Part shown: piece by piece, positions 33,935 to 42,658 of the stretch
Layout of the letters: the number at the start of each line of letters is the position of its first letter
Position numbering within the stretch: position 1 is the first letter of the stretch
Assembly: GCA_041916675.1 (NCBI GenBank)
Contig: JAYRZB010000004.1
Span: 62,001-126,000, forward strand
Reading direction: 5' to 3'
Length of the DNA stretch: 64,000 nucleotides
Origin: JAYRZB01 sp041916675
GTDB taxonomy: Bacteria; Pseudomonadota; Alphaproteobacteria; Rhizobiales; Devosiaceae
Made by a program: the position numbers and the translations under genes
The notes under the pieces: model-generated
Database searches by the model: none
Seen by the model: only the letters and a program-made list of their open reading frames with translations
Told to the model about the DNA's origin: nothing

Positions 33935-34399
33935 ATGACATTGCAGATCGACGCGATTGATAAAAAGCTGCTCCTGGTGTTGCAGGACGATAGCCGCAAG
34001 AGCGTGCAGGAGCTGGGCGAGGCCGTGGGCCTGTCGGCGTCGGCTTGTCACCGCCGTCTCAAGACGCTGGAGGACAAGGGTGTGATCGAGGGCTATCACG
34101 CCCTGCTCAATGCCAGCCGCCTGGGCTTTGCCATGCAGTTTTTCATCGAGGTGGGGTTGTCCAGTCAGACCGAGACGGCGCTCGATGCTTTCGAGGCGGC
34201 GGTGCAAGATATCCCCGAGGTCCTGGAATGTCATTTAATGGCGGGGCAGTCCGATTACATCCTGCGGGTGGTGTGCCGCGATCATGATGACTTCGAACGA
34301 CTGCATCGGCGTTTGGTGGCGCGCTTGCCGGGGGTGGCGCGGGTGCATTCGAATATGAGCATCCGGACGGTAAAGGCCCGTACGGGTTTGCCGCTATAG
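33935..34399 (+). CDS. Lrp/AsnC-family regulator, probable regulator of ald
   Basis: A 154-residue protein with an N-terminal helix-turn-helix (IDKKLLLVLQDDSRKSVQEL, then VGLSASACHRRLKTLEDKGVI) and a C-terminal RAM effector domain (EVLECHLMAGQSDYILRVVC). This is a complete feast/famine regulator. The ald start is about 120 bases away and divergent, so it is the likely target, probably with alanine as effector (inference from AldR/AlaR-type pairs). Two dyads follow its stop. Confidence 0.93.
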   Translation: MTLQIDAIDKKLLLVLQDDSRKSVQELGEAVGLSASACHRRLKTLEDKGVIEGYHALLNASRLGFAMQFFIEVGLSSQTETALDAFEAAVQDIPEVLECHLMAGQSDYILRVVCRDHDDFERLHRRLVARLPGVARVHSNMSIRTVKARTGLPL

Positions 34400-34401
34400 T
34401 T

Positions 34402-34418
34402 TGCACAAATAGTGTGCA
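34402..34418. repeat. Dyad TGCACA-N5-TGTGCA after lrp
   Basis: TGCACA (34402-34407) and TGTGCA (34413-34418) form a perfect dyad three bases after the regulator stop. TGCAC-N7-GTGCA also matches the NtrC spacing, but it lies between convergent genes, so a transcription role is unlikely. The same hexamers occur in the dyad before ureD with one more base of spacing. Confidence 0.4.
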
Positions 34419-34425
34419 GGTGGAA

Positions 34426-34449
34426 AAAATGCACGCTGGCGTGCATTTT
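34426..34449. terminator. Bidirectional terminator-like palindrome between convergent genes
   Basis: AAAATGCACGC (34426-34436) and GCGTGCATTTT (34439-34449) are perfect 11-base arms around TG. The A-rich left flank and T-rich right flank allow termination on both strands, fitting the convergent lrp gene and the leftward hypothetical gene ending at 34578. Confidence 0.6.
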
Positions 34450-34577
34450 GCCCCTTGCGCCCGCCGCGCCGCTGCGCTTGTCTGATGGCCTAGGTTCAAA
34501 TCCCGAGGAGGGATCCGGTGTTGCTATGAGGGTGGCAGCATCAACAGGGGCCCGGGCACGGAGGGGTGCGCGGGCCT

Positions 34578-34823
34578 CTACTTTTCAGGCAGGGGCTCGA
34601 TCCGGTCGACAAAGGCAATGGCTTCAGCACCCGTCATTGAAGTCACCGATTTGAGGTAAAGGGCGCAAAGCACCAGCTGCCGACCGCGCAATTGGCGCGC
34701 AACAAGCATGGTCGCTGCGGGCATAGCTTCGGGATTGGCCGCAGGTTCAAGCTCATCTGGGGCAAGGGGGCGGCCCAGCGCCCGCTCTATCTGCCTGCGG
34801 TGTTCAGCGTCGAGTTCAGCCAT
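34578..34823 (-). CDS. Small hypothetical protein, 81 aa
   Basis: The start at 34821-34823 (MAELDAEHRRQIERALGRPL) is preferred over an earlier in-frame ATG at 34871 because a GGTGAG lies six bases upstream. The 81-residue soluble protein continues with APDELEPAANPEAMPAATML and VARQLRGRQLVLCALYLKSV and ends RIEPLPEK. Helical, no signal peptide, and no recognised family. Divergent from the secreted tandem-repeat protein gene. Confidence 0.55.
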   Translation of the reverse strand: MAELDAEHRRQIERALGRPLAPDELEPAANPEAMPAATMLVARQLRGRQLVLCALYLKSVTSMTGAEAIAFVDRIEPLPEK

Positions 34824-34963
34824 CGGATGCTCACCATTTCGGAAACATTGCATTTTATTCAATGAAAACAAAATGAATGACGGGTTCAGCGCCCGCTCAA
34901 CTGCTGCCCATCATGTTGGTTTCAATCCGGACAATTCCGGTTGTGATCAATGAGGGACATCAA

Positions 34964-35335
34964 ATGAAGACCGTATTCGCTGCGCTCGCCACCGCCGCCA
35001 TCGCACTGACCAGCTTTGCGCTGCCCACCACCGTCGCTCAGGCCGACCCGCTGCCCTATGGGCCGGATACCTGTATCAACGGCTATGTCTGGCGCGATGC
35101 TGCGCCGGGCGACCATGTCTGCGTGCGCCCCAACTCCCGCAGCCTTGCGCAGCAGGAAAATCGCATGGCGCACCGCCGGGTTGACCGCTACGGCCCCTAC
35201 GGCCCCAACACCTGCGTTGAAGGTTTTGTCTGGCGCGAGGCTTTTGGCGGCGATGTGGTTTGCGTTACGCCCGCCCGCCGGGAAGCGGTTCGCATCGAGA
35301 ATGCCAACGGTCGCCGCTATCGCGTACTGGGTTGA
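34964..35335 (+). CDS. Small secreted protein with two tandem Cys-containing repeats
   Basis: The ATG at 34964 (MKTVFAALATAAIALTSFAL) has GAGGGA seven bases upstream, and a clear signal peptide ends AQA near residue 26. The mature region is an internal duplication: YGPDTCINGYVWRDAAPGDH then VCVRP, and YGPNTCVEGFVWREAFGGDV then VCVTP. Each repeat carries two cysteines, probably one disulfide. This G-[FY]-V-W-R-[DE]-A motif occurs in small exported proteins of actinobacteria and proteobacteria; function is unknown to me. Length 123 residues. Confidence 0.8.
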   Translation: MKTVFAALATAAIALTSFALPTTVAQADPLPYGPDTCINGYVWRDAAPGDHVCVRPNSRSLAQQENRMAHRRVDRYGPYGPNTCVEGFVWREAFGGDVVCVTPARREAVRIENANGRRYRVLG

Positions 35336-35395
35336 TCTTTCGGCGCTTGCCTGCCCGCCCCGTTCTCCCTAACCATGGGGAAAACGAGGCGGGCC

Positions 35396-36082
35396 ATGAG
35401 CGCTTTTACCGGTTTCACTGAAGATACATTTGCATTCCTGCGCGGCATCGCTGCGCATAACGAGAAAGCCTGGTTCGACGCCAACAAGGCGCTTTACGAG
35501 CAGGGCTGCGTGGCACCGGCCAAGCTTTTCATCTCCGATCTGGGACCGCGCCTGCGCACCATTGCGCCCGACGTGCAGTTCGAACCGCGCGTCAATGGTT
35601 CGATCTGGCGGATCAATCGTGATGTCCGCTTCTCCAAGGACAAGCGTCCCTACAAGGACCATTTCGACATGATGTTCTGGCACGGGGAGCGCAAGGCGTG
35701 GGAAGCGCCTGGCTTCTGGATTCGACTGACCGCATCCGATGTGCACCTGGGCGTCGGCATGTTCGGGCTTGAAAAGGAGCAGCTTGCGGTCTTTCGCGAT
35801 TCCATCATCCATCCCCGCTCGGGCAAGGCTCTGGTCGCGGCCTGCAATGCGGTGACTTCTCTTGGTCCCTATACGCTCGGGGGCAAGACGCGCAAGCTGA
35901 TGCCGCGCGGCTATGAAGCCCCGGAAGGCCGTGCCGAGTTCATGCTGTTCGAAGGTCTTTACGCCGAGACGCACATGCCGGTCGCAGCGGCGCTCCGGTC
36001 TGATTTCGTCGAGGCCGTCTTTGCCCATTACTCGGCCATGTGGCCCATCGGGCAGTGGCTGATGACCGAGGTTGCGGCCTGA
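35396..36082 (+). CDS. DUF2461 (TIGR02453) family protein
   Basis: The ATG at 35396 (MSAFTGFTEDTFAFLRGIAA) follows GAGG by six bases and matches the family start; ATG 35375 lacks a ribosome site. The 228-residue protein shows HNEKAWFDANKALYE, the core RINRDVRFSKDKRPYKDHF and WIRLTASDVHLGVGMFG, which define DUF2461. Biochemical function is not established. Neighbours do not form an obvious operon with it. Confidence 0.88.
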   Translation: MSAFTGFTEDTFAFLRGIAAHNEKAWFDANKALYEQGCVAPAKLFISDLGPRLRTIAPDVQFEPRVNGSIWRINRDVRFSKDKRPYKDHFDMMFWHGERKAWEAPGFWIRLTASDVHLGVGMFGLEKEQLAVFRDSIIHPRSGKALVAACNAVTSLGPYTLGGKTRKLMPRGYEAPEGRAEFMLFEGLYAETHMPVAAALRSDFVEAVFAHYSAMWPIGQWLMTEVAA

Positions 36083-36179
36083 GGCCGCAATCTTCAAAGC
36101 CATTCGAGCCAGCATTGCTTGTGCAAAGCCCTTGGCCTAAATACGGCGCCAACAGTTTTGTCCAAGGGGTTTTGCGGCC

Positions 36180-37835
36180 ATGGCACGCCAATTCATCTAT
36201 CACATGCACGGAATGTCCAAGGCCTATGCCGGTGGCAAGAAGGTGCTCGATAACATCCACCTGTCCTTTTATCCGGATGCCAAGATCGGTGTGCTCGGCC
36301 CCAATGGTTCGGGTAAGTCGACCCTTCTCAAGATCATGGCCGGCATCGATACCGAATTCACCGGCGAGGCCTGGCTGGCGCAGGGTGCCAAGCTCGGTTA
36401 CCTGGCCCAGGAGCCCGAGCTCGATCCGGCACTGAACGTGCTCGGCAACGTCATGACCGGGGTCAAGGAAAAGAAGGCCATCGTCGATCGCTACAACGAG
36501 TTGATGATGGACTACTCCGACGAGACCGCCGATGAAGCCACCCGGCTGCAGGATCAGATCGACGCCGAAAACCTCTGGGATCTCGAGTCCCAGGTCGAGG
36601 TGGCCATGGAGGCGCTTGGCTGCCCGCCCGGCGATGCTGACGTCACCAAGCTTTCGGGCGGTGAACGCCGCCGCGTGGCGCTGTGCGCCCTGCTGCTGTC
36701 CAAGCCCGATCTGCTGCTGCTCGACGAACCGACCAACCATCTCGATGCCGAAACCACGGCCTGGCTTGAACGGCACCTGCGTGAGTTCGAGGGTGCAGTG
36801 CTCATCATCACCCACGACCGCTACTTCCTCGACAATGTGACGGGCTGGATTCTCGAGCTCGACCGTGGTCGCGGCGTGCCTTACGAAGGCAATTACTCGG
36901 CCTATCTGGACGCCAAAGCCAAGCGATTTGCCCAGGAAAAGAGCGAAGACGCCGCCCGCCAGAAAGTGCTCGAGCGCGAAAAGGAATGGATGGGGCAATC
37001 TCCTCAGGCGCGCCAGAGCAAATCAAAGGCCCGTCTCAAGGCCTATGACGAACTGGTCAAGATCAACGAGGCGCGCACCCAGTCGGGCACGGCGCAGATC
37101 ATCATTCCGCCTGGCGAACGGCTGGGGCACAATGTCATCGACATTCAGGGCCTGTCCAAGTCCTATGGCGACCGGCTGTTGATCGACAACCTGACCTTCA
37201 AGCTGCCGCCCGGCGGCATCGTGGGTGTCATCGGGCCGAACGGGGCGGGCAAGACCACGCTGTTCCGCATGCTGACCGGCCAGGAAAAGCCCGATGCCGG
37301 CACCATCACCATCGCTGACAGCGTGCACCTCGGATATGTCGACCAGAGCCGCGATGCGCTGAGTCCCAACAAGACCGTTTGGGAGGAAATCTCCGGCGGC
37401 GACGAAGTCCTGCTGCTGGGCAAACGCGAAATGAACTCGCGTGCCTACACCTCCGCCTTCAACTTCAAGGGCGGGGATCAGCAGCAGAAGGTGGGCAACC
37501 TCTCAGGCGGGCAGCGCAACCGCGTACATCTGGCCAAGATGCTCAAGTCTGGCGCCAACGTCCTGCTCCTCGACGAACCGACCAACGATCTCGACACCGA
37601 AACGCTGGCGGCCCTCGAAGAGGCGCTGGAAGAATTCGCCGGTTGCGCCGTCATCATCTCGCACGATCGCATGTTCCTCGATCGCCTGGCCACCCACATG
37701 CTGGCCTTTGAAGGCGATAGCCACGTCGAGTGGTTCGAGGGCAACTTTGCCGATTATGAGGCCGACAAGATCCGCCGCCTCGGCGCCGATGCGGTCAATC
37801 CCAAACGCGCCACCTACAAGCCACTGACACGATAG
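36180..37835 (+). CDS. ettA: Energy-dependent translational throttle protein EttA (ABC-F)
   Basis: A 551-residue ABC-F ATPase with two nucleotide-binding domains and no membrane part. NBD1: Walker A GPNGSGKSTLLKI, signature LSGGERRRVALC, Walker B LLLLDEPTNHLDAE. The linker (QSPQARQSKSKARLKAYDEL) is the EttA-type P-site tRNA-interaction motif. NBD2: GPNGAGKTTLFRM, LSGGQRNRVHLAK, VLLLDEPTNDLDTE. Length and linker match EttA (555 residues in Escherichia coli), which gates ribosome entry to elongation by ATP/ADP ratio. Confidence 0.96.
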   Translation: MARQFIYHMHGMSKAYAGGKKVLDNIHLSFYPDAKIGVLGPNGSGKSTLLKIMAGIDTEFTGEAWLAQGAKLGYLAQEPELDPALNVLGNVMTGVKEKKAIVDRYNELMMDYSDETADEATRLQDQIDAENLWDLESQVEVAMEALGCPPGDADVTKLSGGERRRVALCALLLSKPDLLLLDEPTNHLDAETTAWLERHLREFEGAVLIITHDRYFLDNVTGWILELDRGRGVPYEGNYSAYLDAKAKRFAQEKSEDAARQKVLEREKEWMGQSPQARQSKSKARLKAYDELVKINEARTQSGTAQIIIPPGERLGHNVIDIQGLSKSYGDRLLIDNLTFKLPPGGIVGVIGPNGAGKTTLFRMLTGQEKPDAGTITIADSVHLGYVDQSRDALSPNKTVWEEISGGDEVLLLGKREMNSRAYTSAFNFKGGDQQQKVGNLSGGQRNRVHLAKMLKSGANVLLLDEPTNDLDTETLAALEEALEEFAGCAVIISHDRMFLDRLATHMLAFEGDSHVEWFEGNFADYEADKIRRLGADAVNPKRATYKPLTR

Positions 37836-37841
37836 TAGGAT

Positions 37842-37867
37842 CAGGGCCGGGCGCAAGTCCGGCCCTG
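37842..37867. repeat. GC-rich hairpin between ettA and tam
   Basis: CAGGGCCGG (37842-37850) and CCGGCCCTG (37859-37867) are perfect nine-base arms with an eight-base loop, seven bases after the ettA stop. No T run follows, so it is not a classical terminator; it could be an mRNA 3' stabiliser or attenuate tam. Confidence 0.5.
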
Positions 37868-37884
37868 CCGTTCCGGAGCTTTTC

Positions 37885-38652
37885 ATGTCCGACTGGTTCC
37901 CCACCACTTATCTCAAGTTCGAGGATGAACGCACCCGCCCGGCGCGCGACCTGCTGGCGCAGGTGCCGGTCACCGTGCCGCGTTCGGTGGTGGATATGGG
38001 TTGCGGGCCGGGCAATTCCACCGAATTGCTCATCGAACGATTCAAGCGGTCCGATGTGATTGGGCTGGACAGCTCGCCCGCCATGATCGAGGCCGCCCGC
38101 CAGCGCCTGCCCGATACGCGGTTTGAATTGGCCGATGCGACGGCGTGGCTGCCGCCTGTTGGTACCGAACTTGTCTTCGCCAACGCCGTCTATCAATGGA
38201 TCCCGGATCATCTGGCTATTCTCACCCGGCAGCTGCAGGCCCTGGGCTCTGGGTCGGTGCTGGCGGTGCAAATGCCCGACAACATGGCAGAACCCACCCA
38301 TGCTCTCATGCGGCAGGTGGCCGCCGACGGACCCTGGGCCGAGCGCCTGAAAAACGCCGCCCGCAAGCCGCTGGCACCCGTGCGCGAATATTATGATGCC
38401 CTCAAGCCGCACGCGGCCCGCCTCGATATCTGGCACACCATCTACAATCACGTGCTCGACGATGCGGCAGCAATTGTTGAATGGGTCAGCAGCACGGGCC
38501 TCAAGCCGTTCGTCGATCCGCTGGGGGGCGACGAGCGCAGGGCGTTTCTGGAAAAATATCAGGCGCTTATCGAGCAGGCTTATCCCAGGACCTTCGATGG
38601 CAAGGTGCTGCTGCGGTTCCCCCGGCTGTTCATCGTCGCGGTCCGCGCCTGA
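37885..38652 (+). CDS. tam: Trans-aconitate 2-methyltransferase
   Basis: A 255-residue SAM-dependent methyltransferase. Motif I reads SVVDMGCGPGNSTELL, followed by VIGLDSSPAMIEAARQRLPD, LVFANAVYQWIPDH and VLAVQMPDNMAEPTH, all strongly Tam-like; length matches (252 in Escherichia coli). It detoxifies trans-aconitate that would inhibit aconitase. GGAG precedes the ATG by six bases. It follows ettA after a hairpin and precedes the alpha/beta hydrolase by 68 bases. Confidence 0.92.
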   Translation: MSDWFPTTYLKFEDERTRPARDLLAQVPVTVPRSVVDMGCGPGNSTELLIERFKRSDVIGLDSSPAMIEAARQRLPDTRFELADATAWLPPVGTELVFANAVYQWIPDHLAILTRQLQALGSGSVLAVQMPDNMAEPTHALMRQVAADGPWAERLKNAARKPLAPVREYYDALKPHAARLDIWHTIYNHVLDDAAAIVEWVSSTGLKPFVDPLGGDERRAFLEKYQALIEQAYPRTFDGKVLLRFPRLFIVAVRA

Positions 38653-38720
38653 GGCGGGGCCGGTAGACAGCCCATGCCGGCTCTGCTAGGGCCAGCCCCC
38701 GATCTTTTAGGAGTATGCTC

Positions 38721-39557
38721 ATGGGCAAGCCATTTGTAGTGGAGTTCGACAGCGCCGTTCTCACCGGCGAGGCCGACGGCATTGGTCTGCCCGTTGTGTT
38801 CCTGCACGCCGGGGTCGCCGACCGGCGCATGTGGCGCGATCAGATGCAGGCGGTGGCGCAGGCGGGCTATCACGTGATTTCTTACGACCGGCGCGGCTAT
38901 GGCGAAACCCATTCCGACGACGAACCGTTCAATCACCTCGTCGATCTTGAAGCAGTCCTTGATCACCTCGATATCCGCGCGGCGGTTCTCGTGGGCTGCT
39001 CAATGGGTGGCGGCCTTGCGATAGATTTCGCGCTGGAAAATCCCGAGCGTACCGTCGGACTGGTTCTGGTGGGCACCTCGATCACAGGTTCCGACGAGCC
39101 CGAGTTCGAGCCCGAGATTGAACCGCTGGTGCAGGCGCTCGATGATGCATTCGAGCGCGCCGACCGGGACCTCATCAACCAGCTTCAGGCACATGCCTGG
39201 CTCGATGGTCCTACCAGCGCGAACGGGCGGGTCCGTGGCGCTGTGCGCGAGCTGTTCTTCGACATGAACGGCATTGCGCTGCACAAGCCGGATCTGACGC
39301 AGGAAGAGGATCGCGAACCAGCGTTCGACAGCCTCTCGGCCATCTCGGCGCCCACGCTGCTGGTCGTGGGCGAACTTGATTTTCCCTATATCATCGAACG
39401 CCACGACATCCTGTCCGAAGAGATCGAGGATTCTTTTGCGGTGGTGCTGGAAGGCACGGCACACCTGCCGAGCCTTGAGCGGCCAGACCTCTTCAACCCG
39501 CTCTTGATCGAGTTTCTCGATGCGATCACCGGCGTAGCCGAAGAGGCCAAGCACTGA
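38721..39557 (+). CDS. Alpha/beta hydrolase
   Basis: The ATG at 38721 (MGKPFVVEFDSAVLTGEADG) has AGGAG seven bases upstream; another ATG two codons earlier sits too close to it. The 278-residue protein has the oxyanion VVFLHAGVADRRMW, the nucleophile elbow VLVGCSMGGGLAI, an acid in VVGELDFPY and the final His in LEGTAHLPSLERP. Thus a complete Ser-Asp-His triad. The substrate is unknown. An intact lid region (residues about 125-200) is acidic. Confidence 0.87.
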   Translation: MGKPFVVEFDSAVLTGEADGIGLPVVFLHAGVADRRMWRDQMQAVAQAGYHVISYDRRGYGETHSDDEPFNHLVDLEAVLDHLDIRAAVLVGCSMGGGLAIDFALENPERTVGLVLVGTSITGSDEPEFEPEIEPLVQALDDAFERADRDLINQLQAHAWLDGPTSANGRVRGAVRELFFDMNGIALHKPDLTQEEDREPAFDSLSAISAPTLLVVGELDFPYIIERHDILSEEIEDSFAVVLEGTAHLPSLERPDLFNPLLIEFLDAITGVAEEAKH

Positions 39558-39573
39558 TTTTCGAGGTGGCCCC

Positions 39574-40023
39574 TTAGAGGGCCATCAGGCCTTCGAAATG
39601 CCTGGGCACCTCCCCCATGGGGATATTGGTCAGGTCCTTGGGCAGTTCGGCGACAATCGCCTTGCGCACGCCCTCGCTCAGTGCCGGCCTGATATCGCCG
39701 AGCGCGGTCGGCGCCGCCGCAATGATCAGGCGGTCGAAGGCGCCTTCGGCTCGCTTGGTTTCCAGCACATCAGCCAGGTTGCGAACGAACGTTGCCTCGC
39801 GCTGTTGGACCGGATTGGTCTTGGGCTCCATGGCACTACGGCCATTGCCAACCGACGAAAAGCTTCGGCCGGGCTTGTCCGTAACAATATCCTGGGCGCG
39901 CAGGTTATCCTGTTCGAACTTCAGCCCCTTGACCGCGGAAAGCCCCTTTCCGGGCCCGTCGTTGACGAGAACGCGGGCTTGCCCGCCATCGGCCAGAAGC
40001 ACCCAGGTCACAATTGCTTTCAT
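39574..40023 (-). CDS. Host-attachment-protein-like (PF10116-type)
   Basis: The second of two adjacent ATGs (40021-40023; MKAIVTWVLLADGGQARVLV) has AAGGAG six bases upstream. The 149-residue protein carries the pattern WVLLADGGQARVLVNDGPGK, REATFVRNLADVLETKRAEG, RLIIAAAPTALGDIRPAL and VAELPKDLTNIPMGEVPRHF, matching the family named 'protein required for attachment to host cells' in alphaproteobacteria. The fold is RNase H-like/eRF1-like, and the name comes from one phenotype, so the role here is uncertain. No signal peptide. Confidence 0.87.
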   Translation of the reverse strand: MKAIVTWVLLADGGQARVLVNDGPGKGLSAVKGLKFEQDNLRAQDIVTDKPGRSFSSVGNGRSAMEPKTNPVQQREATFVRNLADVLETKRAEGAFDRLIIAAAPTALGDIRPALSEGVRKAIVAELPKDLTNIPMGEVPRHFEGLMAL

Positions 40024-40228
40024 CATCGTCTCCTTTGCGGTTACCAGCAGCCTGCTATCACACGTGGGTATTGGTGATGGCAGTATCTAGGGGTAATGCG
40101 GGCTGGCTCGAATGGTTGGCTCCATCACCGATTTAAGTGGGGCAGATCACAAACTCTGATTGGCCCGGTGCCGGGGGTGCTGGTAGTGAACCGGGCAGAA
40201 CCGCCGTCCCGGCGCGGGAGTACAGCCC

Positions 40229-41149
40229 TTGGTCACTTCCACCAGTCCAGCGCAGAGTGCGGCCGAAGCGCGCGGCGGGCTGCTTGCCGGCCTTCTGGCC
40301 TATAGCCTCTGGGGCTTTCTGCCGCTGCTCTTTAAGTTGCTCGATGGTGTTGGCGCCGCCCTTATTGTGGCTGAACGTACGGTCTGGTCGCTGCTGCTGG
40401 TTGGCGCCATCCTTTTGCTTGGCCGCCGCATGGGCGAGGTACGCAAGGCATTGGGCAATCCTGCCGTTCTGCGCGGCATGGCGCTCAGCTGCGTGCTGCT
40501 GGCGGTTAACTGGCTGATCTATGTCTGGGCGGTTGAGACCGGGCAGGTTCTGGAGGCCAGCTTCGGCTATTTCATCAATCCGCTGGTCAACATCGCCATT
40601 GGCATGGTGATTCTGGGTGAACGGCAGAACTTCTGGCAGACGGTATCCATCGCGATTGCCTGCATTGCCATTCTCATCCAGTCGATTGGCATTGGCCGGG
40701 TCCCCTATGTGGCCCTCAGCCTTGCTCTTTCATTTGGCTTTTATGGCTATTTCCGCAAGACCGCCAAGGTGCAGTCAACGGCGGGCCTCTTCGTCGAAAC
40801 GCTGATCCTTGCCCCGATTGCGCTGGCCTATATCGGCTATAGCATCCTGACCTCCGGCCTTGGGCCGCATGCTGACCCTACCAAGCTTTTCCTCCTGATG
40901 ATGACGGGTCCGGCCACTGCCGTGCCGCTGCTGTTGTTTGCGTTCGCGGTGCAAAGGCTCAGGCTCACCACCATCGGCATGCTGCAATACATCGCCCCTT
41001 CCATGCAGTTCGTGATGGCGATCACGCTGTTTGGCGAACATCTCAACGCCACGCGCCTGGTCAGTTTCGGCCTGATCTGGCTTTCGCTCCTGGTGTTTTC
41101 GCTCGATAGTTTCCGTCAGCACACGCAAAAGCCGGTGGAGCCTGCATGA
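40229..41149 (+). CDS. rarD: EamA-family transporter RarD
   Basis: A 306-residue ten-helix permease. The start is a TTG at 40229 with GGGAG nine bases upstream; no better start fits the family N-terminus, RGGLLAGLLAYSLWGFLPLL. Other signatures: ERTVWSLLLVGAILLLGRR, VNWLIYVWAVETGQVLEASF, GYFINPLVNIAIGMVILGER and QYIAPSMQFVMAITLFGEHL. RarD proteins are assigned to drug/metabolite export, but substrates are poorly defined. The stop overlaps the MOSC gene by four bases. Confidence 0.93.
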   Translation: MVTSTSPAQSAAEARGGLLAGLLAYSLWGFLPLLFKLLDGVGAALIVAERTVWSLLLVGAILLLGRRMGEVRKALGNPAVLRGMALSCVLLAVNWLIYVWAVETGQVLEASFGYFINPLVNIAIGMVILGERQNFWQTVSIAIACIAILIQSIGIGRVPYVALSLALSFGFYGYFRKTAKVQSTAGLFVETLILAPIALAYIGYSILTSGLGPHADPTKLFLLMMTGPATAVPLLLFAFAVQRLRLTTIGMLQYIAPSMQFVMAITLFGEHLNATRLVSFGLIWLSLLVFSLDSFRQHTQKPVEPA

Positions 41150-41727
41150 GCGACGTCGTTGCCGCCCAAACCATCGAGGCCAGGATCGAGGGGCTCTATT
41201 GGGCGCCGGGAAACGACTTTGTTTCCACCCCGCGTGACCCGCTGCCGCTGACCTATGGCGGCATTGCCGGAGACAATCACTTCGGCCCCTTGCGAAGGAG
41301 TGGTGCCCGTGAGCCCTGGTATCCGCGCGGCACCGAAATGGTCAACGAGCGTCAGCTTTCGATCCTGTCGAGCCACGAGCTTGACGAGGTGGCTGCTGCT
41401 CTCGAGCTGCCGCATCTGGCGCCGGAGTGGATCGGGGGCAATATTGTGCTCTCGGGCATTCCCAATCTCTCGCACCTGCCGCCACGCACGCTACTGATGT
41501 TTGAGAGCGGTGCTACTGTCCGCATCGATGGCGACAACGGCCCATGCCGTCATGCTGGGCGGGCGATTGTCCGCCATGTGCCGGACCGGCCCGATCTCGA
41601 ATTCGGTTTCGTCAAAGCCGCCAAATATAAGCGCGGGCTGGTGGGCTGGGTCGAGCGCGAAGGCGAATTGCGCGTTGGCGAAATCGTCCGCGTCCGCATT
41701 TGGGAGCAGCGGATTTATTCTGTTTGA
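41146..41727 (+). CDS. MOSC-domain protein
   Basis: A 193-residue MOSC protein coupled to rarD by a four-base overlap. The conserved catalytic cysteine is visible in DGDNGPCRHAGRAI; upstream are GDNHFGPLRR and NERQLSILSSHELDEVAAAL, and TLLMFESGATV. MOSC domains bind molybdenum cofactor or transfer sulfur in amidoxime reductase and related proteins. There is no N-terminal beta-barrel or ferredoxin domain. It converges with oxyR, overlapping by 13 bases. Confidence 0.9.
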   Translation: MSDVVAAQTIEARIEGLYWAPGNDFVSTPRDPLPLTYGGIAGDNHFGPLRRSGAREPWYPRGTEMVNERQLSILSSHELDEVAAALELPHLAPEWIGGNIVLSGIPNLSHLPPRTLLMFESGATVRIDGDNGPCRHAGRAIVRHVPDRPDLEFGFVKAAKYKRGLVGWVEREGELRVGEIVRVRIWEQRIYSV

Positions 41728-42629
41728 GCCGATGCGGCGGCCCTGTGCCGCGTCCGGATAACCTCGGCAATACTCGTAAAGATTGCACCGAACGGCGTTG
41801 CCGTGCGCCAGACCAGCCGCAGATCTCGACCAGCACCCGGAGCGATCAGGCTGGTGATGCGGATACGCGGATCGGTTGCTTCCTTGCGCAGCGCAATTTC
41901 GGGTAGCAGCGTGACCCCCTGACCATTGGCAACGAATTCAACGATGGTGGAAAGCGAAGTGGCCGCAAAGGTGCGGGTTGCCGGTTCCTGGTCGAGCCCG
42001 CAGGCAGCGATTGCCTGATCGCGAAAGCAATGGCCCTCATCGAGCAGCATAATGCGGTCGCGCGCAATCATGCTGAGGTCAGCCGGTTCGACTTGCCGCG
42101 CATCGGCATGGCTGGCCAGCACAAAGGCGTCGGAGAACAAGGGTTCATCGTGCAACTGCGGGCCATCGGTCGGCGGGTCGGTGGCAATCAGCGCCAGGTC
42201 CAGGCTGCCATCGGCCAATGCGGCGAGCAACGCGCTGGTGCGGCTTTCGGAAATCATGAAGTTCAATTCCGGCAGATCCGATACCAGCGCCGGAAATATC
42301 ACCGGCAGCAGATAGGGTGCTACTGTAGGGATCAGGCCGAACCGGATCGGGCGGCTTGGTGTGCCAGACTGGCTGGCCATGAACGTTTCAAGGTCATCGG
42401 CCCCGGCAAGAACAGCGCGGGCGCGTTCGATGAATTCGGCGCCGAACGGGGTCAGGCACACACTCTTGCCCAGCCGGTCAAAAATGGCGGTGCCACAATC
42501 CTGCTCGAGGAGCAGGATTTGCTGCGACAATGCCGACTGGCTGATGCTGCACCGTTCCGCTGCCCTGCCAAAGTGGTTCAGCTCCGCCACCGCCAGGCAA
42601 TACCGCAATTGTTTGAGTGTGAGCGCCAT
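41715..42629 (-). CDS. oxyR: Hydrogen-peroxide sensing regulator OxyR
   Basis: A 304-residue LysR-family regulator: helix-turn-helix MALTLKQLRYCLAVAEL, NHFGRAAERCSISQSALSQQ. The peroxide-sensing pair is visible as C201 and C210 in the segment DEGHCFRDQAIAACG, nearly at the Escherichia coli positions C199 and C208. Divergent from catalase with 99 bases between the starts, its predictable target. On oxidation to the disulfide, it is expected to activate katA. Confidence 0.94.
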   Translation of the reverse strand: MALTLKQLRYCLAVAELNHFGRAAERCSISQSALSQQILLLEQDCGTAIFDRLGKSVCLTPFGAEFIERARAVLAGADDLETFMASQSGTPSRPIRFGLIPTVAPYLLPVIFPALVSDLPELNFMISESRTSALLAALADGSLDLALIATDPPTDGPQLHDEPLFSDAFVLASHADARQVEPADLSMIARDRIMLLDEGHCFRDQAIAACGLDQEPATRTFAATSLSTIVEFVANGQGVTLLPEIALRKEATDPRIRITSLIAPGAGRDLRLVWRTATPFGAIFTSIAEVIRTRHRAAASAQTE

Positions 42630-42658
42630 GATCGGAAAAACTAATCATTTTTAACCGA

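Noticed and set aside
34480..34530. tRNA-like T-arm sequence GGTTCAAATCC near 34494
   Set aside because: The flanking bases do not form a T stem or acceptor stem, and no D or anticodon arm is present upstream.
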